From the NCBI GenBank assembly GCA_021432635.1, contig MU270122.1, positions 65,962 through 129,961 on the forward strand: a stretch of 64,000 bases of DNA, written 5' to 3'. This document shows positions 1-12,065 of this stretch, piece by piece; the first letter of the stretch is position 1; the number at the start of each line of letters is the position of its first letter. Source of the DNA: Thozetella sp. PMI_491. Lineage: Eukaryota; Ascomycota; Sordariomycetes; Chaetosphaeriales; Chaetosphaeriaceae. The position numbers and the translations under genes were made by a program. The notes beneath the pieces are model-generated. The model did not search any database and was not told the DNA's origin. It worked only from the letters and a program-made list of their open reading frames with translations.

Positions 1-431
1 AGTTACATAGATAAGGTAGGTGGTACCTAGCGCCTCACTAGGAAGGAGTCCGCAAAAGTCCACGGCTTCTCACCTACCGCAGGCCAATCGGCAGAGTAGA
101 CAGATCCTAGATGATTGTATACAGTCGGAAAGACCACAGGATCAAAGGAGTAATGTGGATATTTCCGCACACATCACTCGGGCTTACGCCCGCTCACAGC
201 CGTCGGTGTGCCTAAGTGCATGACAGTTATCCTCTCCGCCGCGTCCGGCATGCGAAAGCATCTACGGTCATAACTGAAAACTACTCCCTGTCCCAGCAGC
301 ATACACGACGGAGCCGGCGAAGCGGCGAAATCGGCGAAATCGGAATGGAGTTCAACTCCAGCATTGACTCATCCCCCTACGGAGTAGTATGTACAATATC
401 CTTGCCCACTCACGCCGCGCATGTACCAATT
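1..431. other. Intergenic, no gene seen
   Basis: I see no reading frame that looks like a gene. The right part is probably 3' flank of the minus-strand gene ending at 432. Only short frames without recognisable motifs occur here. Confidence 0.5.
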
Positions 432-1083
432 CTAATCCCTCTCAGCGGCGAGTTCCTCTGCCCTGACGGGTACCCTCTCCTCGGCCCCTTGCCAGTCGAC
501 CCCCCCCTCCACGTCGCCGCTGTGGCCTTTGGTTCCCTTCATCTCGGCCGCTCGACCGTCCAGGTCGTAGCCGCCGGCGCGGGCCTTTGCCTCGACGAAC
601 TCGCGGCCGGGCGCGTGGGCACCGCCGCCGTGCAGACCCGAGCGCTCCTTCTTGCGGTGCCCGCCGTGGACGCCACGCGTCTCGCGGCTCGTCTGGCCCT
701 GGAGCGGCCGTCCGTACTCGGTGGCGTTGTGTACGTCGCGCGACGTCGCGCCCGGCACTGAGTCGAGCGCCGACGCGCGCGTGAAGCGGCTGGTGTCCTC
801 CGGGTCCCCGGCCTGCGCGGGCGCCTCCGAGACGGGGTTCGGCTGGAATGTGTGCTCTGGAGGCGCCGTGCCCGGCGGGTAGGTCTGCGCGCTGAACTCG
901 GGCACACAGTCATTGCCGACCTTGACACCGGGGGCGTGCTAGACTGAGTTAGCATCGCGGCTCGACATGATCCATCTGCAGGTGACTCACGCCCTTGGTC
1001 GTCATGGGCTCCGAACGAGGGACGCGAGAACGAAACTCTCCCGTCTCTGGGTTCATGGTGTCGGCGTTGCGCGAAGCAGACAT
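432..1083 (-). CDS. Small hydrophilic conserved fungal protein, function unknown
   Basis: Two exons, 1083-991 and 938-432, give a 199-residue protein. The 52-bp intron (990-939) has a GTGAGT donor, a GCTAAC branch site and a TAG acceptor, and the frame runs through cleanly. The start was chosen because it opens this frame directly upstream of the intron. The protein is rich in Gly, Pro, Glu, Arg and Thr. It has no hydrophobic core, signal peptide or membrane segment, so it is probably largely disordered. Its N-terminal half (Met-Asn-Pro-Glu-Thr-Gly, then a Pro-Glu-Phe ... Pro-Pro-Gly-Thr-Ala-Pro stretch) resembles small uncharacterised fungal proteins I have seen; that is recollection, not a search. 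A hydrophilin-like or stress role is possible but is only inference. The next gene inward, a DUF89 phosphatase, lies on the same strand. Confidence 0.72.
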
Positions 1084-1931
1084 AGTGGTTATTTCGTATC
1101 CTTTCCTTGGTGCCACTGCAGATACAGAAGTTGCGTATGTATAGTAAGGCAAGGGAGCGATTGCTTAGCTGACCGTTGCACGTTGCCGAAAAGAAATGCG
1201 TACCGCGAGGTACGGCCACGCATGGTCCTTAAAAGGCGTTTGCCATCCTACATCAATGGCGATGTTGAGCTTTTCAAGTCTATGATGTCAACATGGAGCG
1301 CATCGCCGTCTTGGGTCCGAGGAACGATTGGATAATCCCAAAGCTGCCCCTGGATGAGATCACTGAACCACTTTTTCACACCCAGTGGCTTCCGAGAGGG
1401 GGGCGCTTCCACAGAGGCAGCGCAGACGACAAATGTATCCAAACCAACAGCCACGCACCGCATTCTACCTGACTTGCTTGCTTGGCTACCTGTCTGTACT
1501 GCCTCTATCCCAGTAGCCCCTCCAGCATATCACTCAGTGGAGAGAATGACATCCACCACTCATGATACCCAAACCTGCCCTCTCTCGGCAAAACGTCGAT
1601 CATTGCCCGAGATGCCGAGTCCACTTCAGCTCAGGTGGCAACTATGACCAAGAACAGCCGGATCCATTGCGTGAGCGCACATTTGGTTCCATACGGCTCA
1701 CTATGCATGTACTATCGTGTTACCAGGCCGTCGCTCTCGGTTCAGATGAGCGGAAACCAGCTCCATATGAAAGCCACTCATTTCTACCAATGCTTGGGTC
1801 AACATAGGAAGAGGGCGACTGAACCAAGTCGTTCGCCATATCAGATATCAATGACTTCGAGCTTGTTGACGCATGTCTATATTCTAATAGCAGATCTACG
1901 TTGCAATTCTAAGGGCTTGAGAGCCAAAAGC
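1084..1931. other. Intergenic, about 850 bp
   Basis: Probable promoter of the small hydrophilic gene on the left and 3' flank of the phosphatase on the right. A 71-codon minus-strand frame (1463-1248) is moderately protein-like but has no recognisable motif and no supported splice partner. Confidence 0.45.
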
Positions 1932-3726
1932 TTACTGGCCCTTGGAAAACGAGCAGACAGCCCACTTGCCGTTCCATCCCCACTTTCGTGCCCCTGAGTC
2001 GCCGCCACCTCCCTCCATCGCCCGGAGCTTCTCGTCCTCGCCGGGTTTCAGGCCCACCACCACATCGGCCTTGCAGGTCCGGAGGGCGAGCACGTTAATG
2101 CCCGAGCCGGGGCCCAGCGGGCCGATGGCCTCGACGAAGGGCGTGGTAGGGTCCCATGCAGCCTGCCGTGCTATGTTAGCCTCTCCATCATCACCTATCA
2201 CCTAGTCGCACTCGTGGGAAATGCGGCCACTTACGTCTGCGGTGAGCTTCCTGTAGTTAAGGTCGCCCTTGAAAATGACAATTTCACTAGTCTTGAGGTC
2301 CTCTAATAAGTCCTTGTCCTCGTGCGGGAGCCTCCAGAAACTGCCAGGGTGCGTCCAGAACCTATTCGATCGGAGGATCAGCTGGCCCTCGGCATGGCGG
2401 TGTGCCCAGTCTTGGAACAGGAATGAGAGCTCGTCGACCTCAGCGTCGGTCAGCGGCGCCGGCGTCTTGTCCTGGAGCTTCTCCTCCTCGCTCTGGGTCT
2501 CGTAGAAGCTCCTAGGGCTCGCGAGTGCGCTGAGCAGCGCGGCGAAGTCACCGGGCAGGACGTCTGACACGAACCACGGGATCGACTTGGGGTGGAGTAT
2601 CACCTCTGTCGCCAGGCCCGCTGACAGGAGGTATCCTGCCAAAATGAGGTCGACATAGAGCTCGAAGCCGGCGTTGTCTAGCACGATGTCTACGCGGCGC
2701 TCCTTCTTGCCATCCGCTTTCGCCTTGACAAGGAGCTCATACACGGCCGGCAGGTCGTTGACGAGAATGTTCTTCTCGGAGGCTTTACGGGCCTCTGAGC
2801 CCTGCAGCTTTTGGATGTCCTCGTAGGTCAAGCTAGTCAGCAGCGACAGATCGGTGGCGTTGCCCCAAAGGCAGATCTCGCACATCTCCATGAACAGGAT
2901 CTTTTCCGCCTCTGGGTCGATCGGTTTGGCCTTATTATCCCGTAGCTGCTTGACAAGCTCGCCGTAGCGCGCGGCCAGCTCAAGGACGGCGGGGCGGGAG
3001 GAGCGGAAGGTCTTGATCTTTTGGCGCGCGAAGACGTCGTAGTTCTTCCAGTGCTGGGACAGGCTGAACGAGGTGTTTATCCGGCTAGGGAGCGGAGGAC
3101 GTCAGTCAGAGATGCCCTTTGGGAAGATAGGTATAGACTCCAGGGCTCGGTATACCGGAACAGGTAGCACTCGGTGTAGAGCCAGGGCACTTTCAGCCAG
3201 GTCGGGTTGCCCAGCTGCTCGAGCTCTTTGTTGTACAGAGCTACATCCGGCTTTCCATCGTCTCTGATAGGACTGTGGTAGCCATCCATTGGTTAGTGTC
3301 CCGCACACATCGGATCTCATCCATTTGGGAAAGGAGCCGGGCCATACGTCAAGGCGCGATCATGCTGGATCTCGTACTTGAGCTTAGCCAGCTCCTCAAC
3401 GATCTTCTTTCCCTCCTCGACTTTATCGGCATCATTTGTCTCAGCAACGGAGCGGAAGGCATCATCGATAACACCCGTCTACGTTGTTCTCTAGGTTAGC
3501 CTGCGGCCTTTGGCTCTTTCTTCTTATTTTTTTTTTCTCGCGCCAGGTGCCGCGACCGGAGCCTCCTCCAAACTTACCACGATGATCGGCCATCGCTCCC
3601 GACCCGTCTGCCACCCAAACGACGTCGGGTCGCCCGTCGAGTATTGGGCTAGGGATGCTACAATCAGCGCCGTGTCAATTATGAGGTAGGTATTCTGTAC
3701 CTACGGATCTTCGGGTCGAACTCCAT
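1932..3726 (-). CDS. DUF89/ARMT1-family damage-control phosphatase (Hrt2/YMR027W type)
   Basis: Six exons: 3726-3705, 3657-3578, 3478-3348, 3272-3156, 3084-2235 and 2162-1932. They join in frame to 476 residues, and every intron has GT-AG ends. Family members are metal-dependent phosphatases acting on damaged or side-product phosphometabolites; the human relative ARMT1 was also reported as a carboxyl methyltransferase. The sequence shows the block Leu-Trp-Gly-Asn-Ala-Thr-Asp-Leu (about 189-196). It also has the metal-site motif Leu-Asp-Asn-Ala-Gly-Phe-Glu (Asp about 253) and Phe-Lys-Gly-Asp-Leu-Asn-Tyr-Arg-Lys (Asp about 391). The Arg-Thr-Cys-Lys-Ala-Asp block near the C-terminus matches yeast YMR027W as I remember it. 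No signal peptide is seen, so it is probably cytosolic. The first exon is only 22 nt, so the start is easily missed. Family membership is firm; substrate is not. Confidence 0.9.
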
Positions 3727-4222
3727 CTTGCTCTACAGGGTGCGTCTGGATATAGGTAGGTAGTCGCTCAAGAATTCTGCACTTCGGCCGCAACAAAGAT
3801 GGCGGGTTGGCGGGGTAGTTCAAGCAGAGAGAGCTATGGTGGGGTTGGGCGGCAGGGTTCGCCTCATTAGGCGAATATTTTGTTACGCAGGTACATGAAA
3901 GGCCCATTTCCCTTTTCACAGCCCACTGATTGGAGGGCACTTGCAAGCCCATGGTTTCACCATCCTCTATAGTTCTGCAGGCCACCTTCTGGCAAAAGGC
4001 ATTGGAAAAGGACGTTGGAAGAGGATATCGGTATCACTACGAAAAAAGAAAGAAAAAAAATAAGCCGAGCGACAGAAAAAATATCTACCTATCCCAACGT
4101 ATGTTTTACTGAACACCCCAAAAGAAAGAAAATTAAATCCATGGTGGTATCATCCTAGGACTCCGTCATGGTCATCACATCGTAAAAGTCATAAAACACC
4201 GGCGAACTTCGTCTCGTCCCCT
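3727..4222. other. Intergenic between lipase and phosphatase genes
   Basis: About 500 bp between two minus-strand genes. It must hold the phosphatase promoter and the lipase 3' untranslated region. Purine-rich A/G runs lie near 4040-4080. No other gene is seen. Confidence 0.5.
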
Positions 4223-6224
4223 TTAGTACCCCTGGGCAGTGATAGCCCCAACCGCCAACGTCTCGATCCGCAGGGCATAGAGCCGCATCACGTGGCACAC
4301 CGGGTCTCCCCAAATGACGCTCCTGAGTTGCTCGTCTGTGGCGATCTGTGCAACCACCCCCTCGTCAAGACGCTCCTCGACCGTTTTCTTGCCCCTGATC
4401 CGCGCCTTGGGATCCCCGGACCGCAGCACGACGATCCGCCCAGCGCAGCTCAGCGTGCAGGGCGGGACTGTCCAGACGGGACCCGATGCCTTCGAAGAGG
4501 TGCTGCTACTGCTGCTGCTCGAGGACTTCGATGATTTGCTCGTCTTTGTGGAGATCAGCGACGTCTTGGACTGGCTCCCCTTGGAGCTTTTCCCAGAGCT
4601 TTTGCTCTTGTCGGCCTTGGAATCGGCCGAGCCGGACGATTTCTTCTTCGGAGGTTGGACGATGGGGGCTGGAGCGGCGAATAGCTCCAGCAGGCTCTTG
4701 ACGTATGCCTTGTCCGCCCGAGCTACCGGGTCTCCCTCGTTAATGAAGCTGAGGAAGATGCTCTTCTTTAAACGTGCGTCCGCCGGCTTGACTAGCGGGA
4801 GCAACGAGACAGGCGGCGTGCCAAACGTGACGCAATGGATACGCTTGAAGCAGCCCGTGAGTAGGTTCAGCTCAGACTCGGCCGCCTTAGAGGTGGCATA
4901 CATATGGCTGTAGAGCAAGGCAGCCACAGCCCCGCCTGCGCTATGGCCTGTGATCATGAGCGAGTACGAGGCCCGGCTCGGATCTTCTTCCAAGAGTTGC
5001 CGGAGGCGCTTCGCGACCGGTTGGATCATTTTCCTGGCGACTGACAGAAACCCGGCGTGGCAAAAGTTGCCCGGATCATCCTGACTGGGTTAGTGGTCTA
5101 CGGTAAACAAGCAGGGTTACCTTAAGGAGGCCGTGAACTCACCAAGAAACCATAGGGCGATGTTGGCGCCATGTTCAAGTTCACTGCCCAGTCCATAAAA
5201 GTGGCAGTCCCTCGAATAGCAAAAACAATGGTTTTCTCGTAATCCATCGGCACGGACTTGATTACCATGGCCTTGGCTCCGGTGCGCCAGTCGGCATCGA
5301 CGTGCGTGTCTCTCTCGGCTCCCTTGGGTGTCTCATATACACGCTCCGCATACCGTGCTGCAAGGCACAGGAGCGGGTAAGTGTTCACATATCTGAACTT
5401 GGCGTTAGCAGGCTCGCGCGGAGTCAGACGAGGAAACCGGCTCACAAGTCTAGAGGAGGCAGCTTCATCGGCAGCTTAGAGTTGGCGTAGAGCTCAACCT
5501 TGGCAAAGTAATCTCCCGAGAGAACCGAAGCGGCTACTGCCGTCGTCTGCCCTTTCGGGTGGTCCTTGGTCGGCGCACTCTTGCCGGTCTTCCGAGCCGG
5601 TGCCTTCTCGGTGCTCGGGGCCACCGACGTGGGAGCTTCTGGCCATTGCCATCCGGGGCGGCAAACGAAAAGATCCTTCTCGTTCCCTTCGTAGCCGTCC
5701 CGATCAATCAGCGTCATGACATTGCCGAAGCGCGACGAGATCTGGTCGCACAACGCAGCACTCTGATTCACCAGCCGGGTCTTATACCCATGCCACGACG
5801 GCAGGCCATCGTCGAAGAGCTGAGGGAAGTTGGCTGCGGGCATCATGTCGTCCGCAAGGTTTACAACCGAAGCTAGGGCTGCCTTGCTGAAGGGCCCGCT
5901 GCTGGTATGCGGCCGCCGGGGCGGGACAGGTGGCCCTTGGGGAGTGATGTAGTAGTGCTGGTTCACAATGATAGGAGGTTGCTGGTACGGCGGCGGTGCC
6001 ACGGAAGCTCCCGTCCACCCGGAAGGCGGCGGCAGGAGCCCGGCCGGCTGGAACGAGCCCAGTGACTGGTACGAGCTGTCGGGATACCATGGCTGCGAGA
6101 CTTGGGACAACGGAGGGGGTGGGGGTGGCGATTGGTGATATTGTGGAGGTGGCGATCTGGGGTCTTTGGGTGGGCGAGATCCTGTTTCCTTGCTCACCTT
6201 GCTGGAACGACTAAAGAGCCCCAT
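4223..6224 (-). CDS. Class 3 lipase domain protein (alpha/beta hydrolase)
   Basis: Exons 6224-5446, 5392-5143 and 5080-4223 give 628 residues. Residues 1-120 are rich in Pro, Ser and Tyr and look disordered. The lipase core covers about 255-480. Visible parts are Phe-Ala-Ile-Arg-Gly-Thr (oxyanion region), the nucleophile elbow Gly-His-Ser-Ala-Gly-Gly with Ser near 390, a candidate acid at Asp 460, and a candidate His near 606. A Ser/Lys-rich tract at about 488-542 is inserted between the acid and the C-terminal His. There is no signal peptide, so the enzyme is probably intracellular. It begins Met-Gly-Leu-Phe-Ser, which loosely resembles a myristoylation start, but Ser is one position early. 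The family hydrolyses acylglycerols or phospholipids; the substrate here is unknown. The next gene upstream (FHIP) is divergent, about 2 kb away. Confidence 0.88.
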
Positions 6225-8288
6225 GGTGAAGGAGGGTGGATGTGAGGTCGCGGGTCGGCATGTATGCAGGTTGACGGGTACAAGAGGGTTGTTCAGTCAC
6301 GGGCAGGCAGACCGTAGCAATCAGGAGGAGACACAGACACAACGTAGCGAAAGTGTAGGATCGGTATAGAGCGTTTGCCTCTTGGTGTTTTTTCTTTCGA
6401 GATTTCCTGTGTTTCCCGTTCGCACACGATGCCGTCAAGGGGGGGAGACTCCGTGGGAAGGGGCCAGGCCGCCCTGCCCTGGCTTAAGAAGGGCAATGAG
6501 CCCTGAGGACACAGGCTCCGGTCGGCCCATGTGAGAGTCCCGGCTCAGTCTGACCGAGTCGTGGGAGGCGGGAGTGCCTTGCCGTTTCTGGCGAGAGGGC
6601 GCCCTGGCATCCCGGCGAGGATGCGTCTCTGTGCTGCGATTCGTCGGGCGGCGGTGGCTTTGCCCCAATCGCAGGCCGCAAATGGGCGCTCCCCAAACGA
6701 CTACTGTGCGACCAGGGGGACCAACCAAGGCGGATCCGTGAATGGGCGGACAAACTGCTGCAGGTGGCTGCTGTAGCTCGGCGACTGATGCCAGTAGCTA
6801 GTGTTCTGAATGGCCAGCCAGCGGGGTTTCACAAGAGTCATCTGCTATTTCCTCTCCAATGCTCCCCTGCTGCGTTCTGCCGCGGGGTTGAGGGTCCTCC
6901 TAAGAAGCTTTAGTCCCGGGCGCCGTGCATGTGGCCTGCATGTAACCGCCAGAGCACAGTCATCGCTGGTGGGGTACCGCTCTTGATAATTGGCAGACGG
7001 ACTTTACAGTAGTTAGCTCATGAACAAAGATATTAGCATATGTCCCCTTTTGTCTTGCTCCCCCACGCCAGCCCGGCTCTTGTGGAGCGATATATGCGAT
7101 GCATCCGGGGCTCGGGGGTTGAGCAAATTGCACCATCGAGTTGCTGCTCGCTTTCTCGTGCCGAGGAGACAGGTGCTCTGCGAGTGGCAGTGCTGTGCGA
7201 GAGAGAGAGAGGGGCAATCCCTCCATTCGTCGGTCATCTGACTCTGGATCGCCGCTTAGGGGGGCGGCGGAATTCGGGGTCCTGGTGGGCAGAGCCGGCC
7301 CCTCGACAAGGCCCATATGGACCCCGAACCGTTAGTTAGACTTTGCTGCAATGCGGAAGAGAATCCCGCGAGAAGAGCTACCGCTCCGCCCAGAATGCCA
7401 ACGCAACCGATGCGTCATCGCAGGGGAACAGACCAGTGCATCCATTGAGCCCCACATGTTCCAGCTTCGACCATGATCCGCGATCCGCACGAGGCTTACC
7501 GGTCGTCCCCGGCGGGTTCGACCCGGGGACATGGTGGGAGGCAAGCGAACCTCGCGTGCATCGCTCGTGTATTGGCGGATACCACCAAGTGCTCCACGTC
7601 CCCGCGAGGGCTGCGAGGCTGCCAGCCCTGACACTGCGTGGCTACTCAAGCATTGCGTCGTTAGTCTAGTGGGAGAGGAGGATCTCCGCACCAAACATTT
7701 TAAAGGCTGTCGAAACGTTCCACCTCATGGCCTATAATGGTCTGGGGATGCTCCACTGTCCCGGGCACCTTGGATCAGCACTTTGCGCTCGAGCGAGGCA
7801 GTCGAGCACCCGGATCGGACGTTGAGAAGCTCTGCAGACGACCGCCTCGGAAACAAGGCGATATCCGCCAGTGCAGGGCAGGGCAGGGCAGGCGTGTCCT
7901 AAGGTCTTTGTTGGCCGACGCCAAGGGCCGATGTGAAGCAGCCAGCAGCAGGTAGGTGCGGACCAGCGATCTGGGCCAGGCAGGCGTTAGTGAATTTACT
8001 GCAAGTACCTGCTGTTGCTTAGGCCAACGGTAGGCAAGCCAAGTAGCCTTGGTACTGTAGCCTCTGCAGGTCATCGGCCGGGGCCCCTGATGCGGCCCGT
8101 GCAGCGTTAACTGCCAGGCTGCGCTGGGCCGCACAGTGCCATTGCCCTGCACTAGTGTCCAAAACGGCTAAACAAATTTCGCGACATCTGGAACATGGCA
8201 GTTCATGCGCAGGCCAAGAGCTAGCTCGGCCACGTCCAACAGCTTTCGATTCTCCTCATCCTGCGCTCGAAATGCAGCCGACGACGCC
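6225..8288. other. Divergent intergenic region between lipase and FHIP genes
   Basis: About 2.06 kb of GC-rich sequence holding both promoters. Frames occur on both strands but none shows a domain, codon pattern or splice structure I can defend. A GGCAG-type short tandem repeat lies near 7873-7891. A tRNA B-box-like string near 7512 does not fold. Confidence 0.5.
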
Positions 8289-11200
8289 ATGGACTTCGTG
8301 AGTCGCCCATCTCCCTCTCCCCGGCCTCTGGTTGCCGGCTCTGCCTCTCGTGACGTCCTATCGGGCAAATAACTGACCAGGCTGGGCCTCGCTGTAGTGG
8401 TCGCGTCTCTTAGCACACACTCCCCTATCCTCGGGGAGCTCGAGGAAGGACTTCGCCAAAGATCCCACCCGCCGGCTTCATCGCTTCGAGAAGGAGTACA
8501 GCAAACTTCTGGTTCGCAGTCCCCCGTCTTTCTCTCTAATTCTTCTCCCTCCTGCTCCTGGCGCCTCTTAGGGCGACCTGCCCCGCCTGGCCGCGAGGAC
8601 TAACCCCTTGGGCAGCAAATATGGCGGAGCTCATCCAACCTGGCCCACGACGACGAGGCGGCCGAAGACATCGAGATCCGGCTCCAGGAGCTGACCAACA
8701 TCCTCAGTGACGAATCCCGAAGGCCGCTGCCCCACCCCTGCATCGCCTTCTCGTCCGCCAAGCAGGTCTATGTCCCCGTGGCCAAGATCGCGACCACGTC
8801 CTACAACGAATGGATCATCAAGGAAGCCGTCCTGTTCTTCGCGACCCTGATCGAGAGCGAAGAGGAGGCATTCGTCGAGAACGAAAACTTCTCGGCCAGC
8901 CTCACCAACCTGCTGGTACGCATCACAGGCGCCAACAGCATACGGCTCGGCGCCGATACCGAGGCTAGGGTGGTGGAGCTAGCTTTCAATATCACCACCA
9001 AGATCCGGCTGGGGCCCGAGATCCTGCCAGCCTGGTTCAAGTCTCTACCGTCGCAGCCCGGCGCGGCGGCGGAGCAGGCCCAGAGGCAGGAACCCGGGGG
9101 ACGCGAAAAGTTCACCGGGAGGACACAGAAGCAGGACTTCCCCCTCTTCTACCTCCTGGTCGACTACATCCACCACGATGGCAAGATCGGCGACTTCGCG
9201 CGAACCGGCCTGTTATATATCATCGAGGCAGCCTCCAGCTCCGTGTCCCTCGAGCAGTGGATCGTGGAGAGCGACCTCTCGACCCTCATGGCCACGGGCC
9301 TGGGCGCTCTGTACAGCCAGTTGAGCCGGAAGCTCGTGATCGACCATCCTGCGCACGACCTCCCGCCGGTCCTCGCCTTCTCCGACTACCAGCATCCCAA
9401 GTCCAGCTACGAGGTCATTAGCTCCACCTCCTTCGAATACCAATCCCACCTCGATACCTTCCTGTCCCATCTTCTCTTCTGGCAAGATGTCCTGAACCAC
9501 TGCAGGTCCGTGGAGGTCAAATCTACCTTGCTAGAGCATTTCCAGGTCATCTTTCTGCAGCAGCTATTGTAAGTCGACCTCCGTAGCTAGTCCCGCTGGG
9601 TCTTGCACTGACCAGCCTACCTAGATACCCCTCCCTGCTCGAGTCGTCTGATATTGACGGTGGCTCGTCGGTGGCCGTTCTGACCTACCTCCGCCGTATC
9701 CTGGAATTCGTAGATCATCCTGACATGATCAACCTCATCCTCCATTACCTGCTTGCTCTGCCGGACATTGTCCCTTCGGTGCCCTCAAACTCGCGCGACT
9801 CTGTCAGCGCCGCCCGCAAGCGCAAGTCGATGGATCTCGCGACCATGATGGCAGAGAAGCCCGAGCTCGCCGCCGATCCGCTCCTCTTCAACCTTGTGGA
9901 CCTCATCCTCGCTTGCCTCAAATCGCACAGCGAGCAGACCATCTTCGTCACGCTGCAGCTTGTTTCGGCGATCCTTAAGAGGCATCACCGTTATGCTGTC
10001 ATCACGCTGCTCCATACGGAAGGCGTCCTCAGCGAGGCTGCCCACAGGACCTCCGGGGCCCATCAGCAGGAGGTGGAGTATCTGATGTCGCTCGCCGGGC
10101 AGATTGGCGGCCAAGATAACTTTGACGAGATATACGACAATGTTCTCAAGGACACCATGGTCCGGCTGGAGGGCCACCCGTGCTCCTTGAAACTCGTCGC
10201 GCCGAAGACGTCGGCCAACAACCACAAGCAGCTTCCCGCCATCCCCGACAGCCTTCCCGGCGCTCCCAGGGACGTGCGGCCTCATACTCTGCGTCCAGAC
10301 GACCCACTTCTCAGCATCATCCTCGACCGGCTGGAGACGTTCTTCCTAAACTCAGTGGAGACCAACCTATCCCTGACAGATACCATCTTCGATCTCGCTG
10401 TTTGCGGTTTTATGAACGTGGAAGGGTGGTTCTTGCGAAATCCGCAGAAATACATCTATGATGAAGAGGACATAGATGACCCCACGATGTCCCAGCCGCC
10501 TTCGGATCCTGACTCCCCCGAATACGCCGAGTATATGCAAGTCCAGGCAATGGAAAAGTGCCGTCGGCGACCCAAATGGATCCCGTCCACTTTGCCACGT
10601 CTTCTCGTCATCCTGCAGACCCTGGCAGATGAACTCGCCGCGTATCGAGAGACCATCCCCCGTTTCGACGACCTTCTCCAGCAACGGCGCGAGGCGTTCC
10701 AGACAACTGACTCGGCTACCCCCACGCCCGTACCGAACCGGACAAGGAATCCGGCGACGCAACCCCCCTCGGTAGGCAGCACGCCGGCTGGAGAGCGCGC
10801 CAGTCTCGACGGCTCGAGGAACGGCTCGCCGGCTCGCCCGTCAGGCCTTGAGGGGTTCGCTCAGCGCATTCTGTCGGAATTCGGGACCCCAAGCCGGACC
10901 GGGAGTCCGAGGGGCCGGAAGGAGCAGAACCGCAGCTCAGAGCGGTCTACGCCGGTGCCTATTCCTCCTCGCGAGTTCCCGACGAACCTGGACACGCCCT
11001 CTCGGGGAACTCCTCAAGGTGCCTTCGGCAGCAGGTCGTTCTCGCCGGGCCAGAGCATGCCGGGATCGTATGAAGGCAGGGGCGACGCTGTGGCAAACCA
11101 AATGAAGGCATTCAGGGCGATTGACCAGGGAATCCTCGCGCGCCGCGTCGGCATCCCCGCCATCAAAGGGAGTCCGGAGTCCCGGGTCGATCCCATTCCC

Positions 11201-11455
11201 CTGAGCTTCGGCAAGCCTCTAGGCTCCGACGGCAACGGAGAGGAGGCAAAGCAGGCCGAATCAGAAACTGCTGAGGAAGAGAGCCCGTCGTCAGACGACG
11301 CTAGCGGCCTCGGCACCGCGACTCCGGCCGAGGAGAAGACGGCATCGGTCTCGCACGTCCTCACGAATACCATCATTCTCCAGTCGTTTCTTTTTGAGCT
11401 AGCGAGCGTAGTGCAAGTCCGGGCGGCGCTGTTTGACGAGGTTCGGTTTGCCTGA
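8289..11455 (+). CDS. FHIP family protein (RAI16-like; FTS-Hook-FHIP dynein adaptor subunit)
   Basis: Exons 8289-8297, 8398-8511, 8616-9568 and 9625-11455 give 968 residues. In filamentous fungi FHIP works with Hook and FTS to link early endosomes to dynein. The N-terminus Met-Asp-Phe-Trp-Ser-Arg-Leu-Leu matches what I remember of fungal members and appears only if a 9-nt first coding exon (Met-Asp-Phe) is spliced to 8398. Residues about 45-560 form the helical repeat-rich RAI16-like region. The region after about 690 is Pro/Ser/Thr/Gly-rich and disordered, and the C-terminal 30 residues turn hydrophobic again. The second intron has a non-standard GTTCGC donor but a good GACTAAC branch and CAG acceptor, and it restores a conserved-looking Ile-Trp-Arg block. 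The family call is firm; the first two introns would benefit from RNA data. Confidence 0.87.
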
Positions 11456-12065
11456 GGACGGGCATTTGTCTCTTGAGGGCTGGGGGCGTCTTAGGTGCCA
11501 GACCTCCCCCTTTCTATCCATGATCACCGATTGCACGGCTGCATAGCGCATACATCATACCCTGGTGGGCAAGGCCGGACTGTGGCGGGAGTTGCATTTG
11601 TTTAGCGTCCCTCGGCTAGCTAGAGGCAGCCTTTGTGTTTAAGGTTCGACGATTCGGCGGCGGGGTCCTGCCTTCAACCCTACATGTTTACTACTTGTCT
11701 ATGAGTCCATGCCGTTGGTAACGAACATAGAGTCGCATTCTTATTCAGTGATACCGGGCCATCATCGTTATCTCTAAGAGGAAGAGGAATTTCTGCCTCT
11801 ATAGCCGTAGTACACTTTGTGTTTGGCTGACGCCTCGTATTTTGCTATTCAAGGTGCATATAGAATTATACTTATCTCCTAAAGATGAATTATGGCTGAG
11901 GGTACGACATAGACTCCGCCATGCGTTCCCTCTCCACATGACGCCAACATATTCACAGCCTCCCGGAAGCAGACTGAATAGCGGATCTTTGTCTTCCCTT
12001 TGACCGTTCCTCGACAGACCGTCATCCATGGTCACAGTTCCCCTCGAAACTCGCGAGCCCTGAAC
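11456..12065. other. Convergent intergenic region
   Basis: About 610 bp between the 3' ends of FHIP (+) and the CFEM gene (-). It is more AT-rich than its flanks and fits two 3' untranslated regions. No gene is seen. Confidence 0.5.

Noticed and set aside
539-1219. 226-codon minus-strand frame
   Set aside because: It overlaps the two-exon hydrophilic gene in another register and is Arg/Ser-rich, as expected of a shadow frame in GC-rich coding DNA.
7500-7740. tRNA-like strings (GGTTCGACCC near 7512 and TCGTTAGTCTAGTGG near 7659)
   Set aside because: The T-arm stem does not pair, and no acceptor or anticodon arms can be built around either string.
9785-10285. 166-codon antisense frame over FHIP
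   Set aside because: It lies opposite a well-supported FHIP exon and has no motif.
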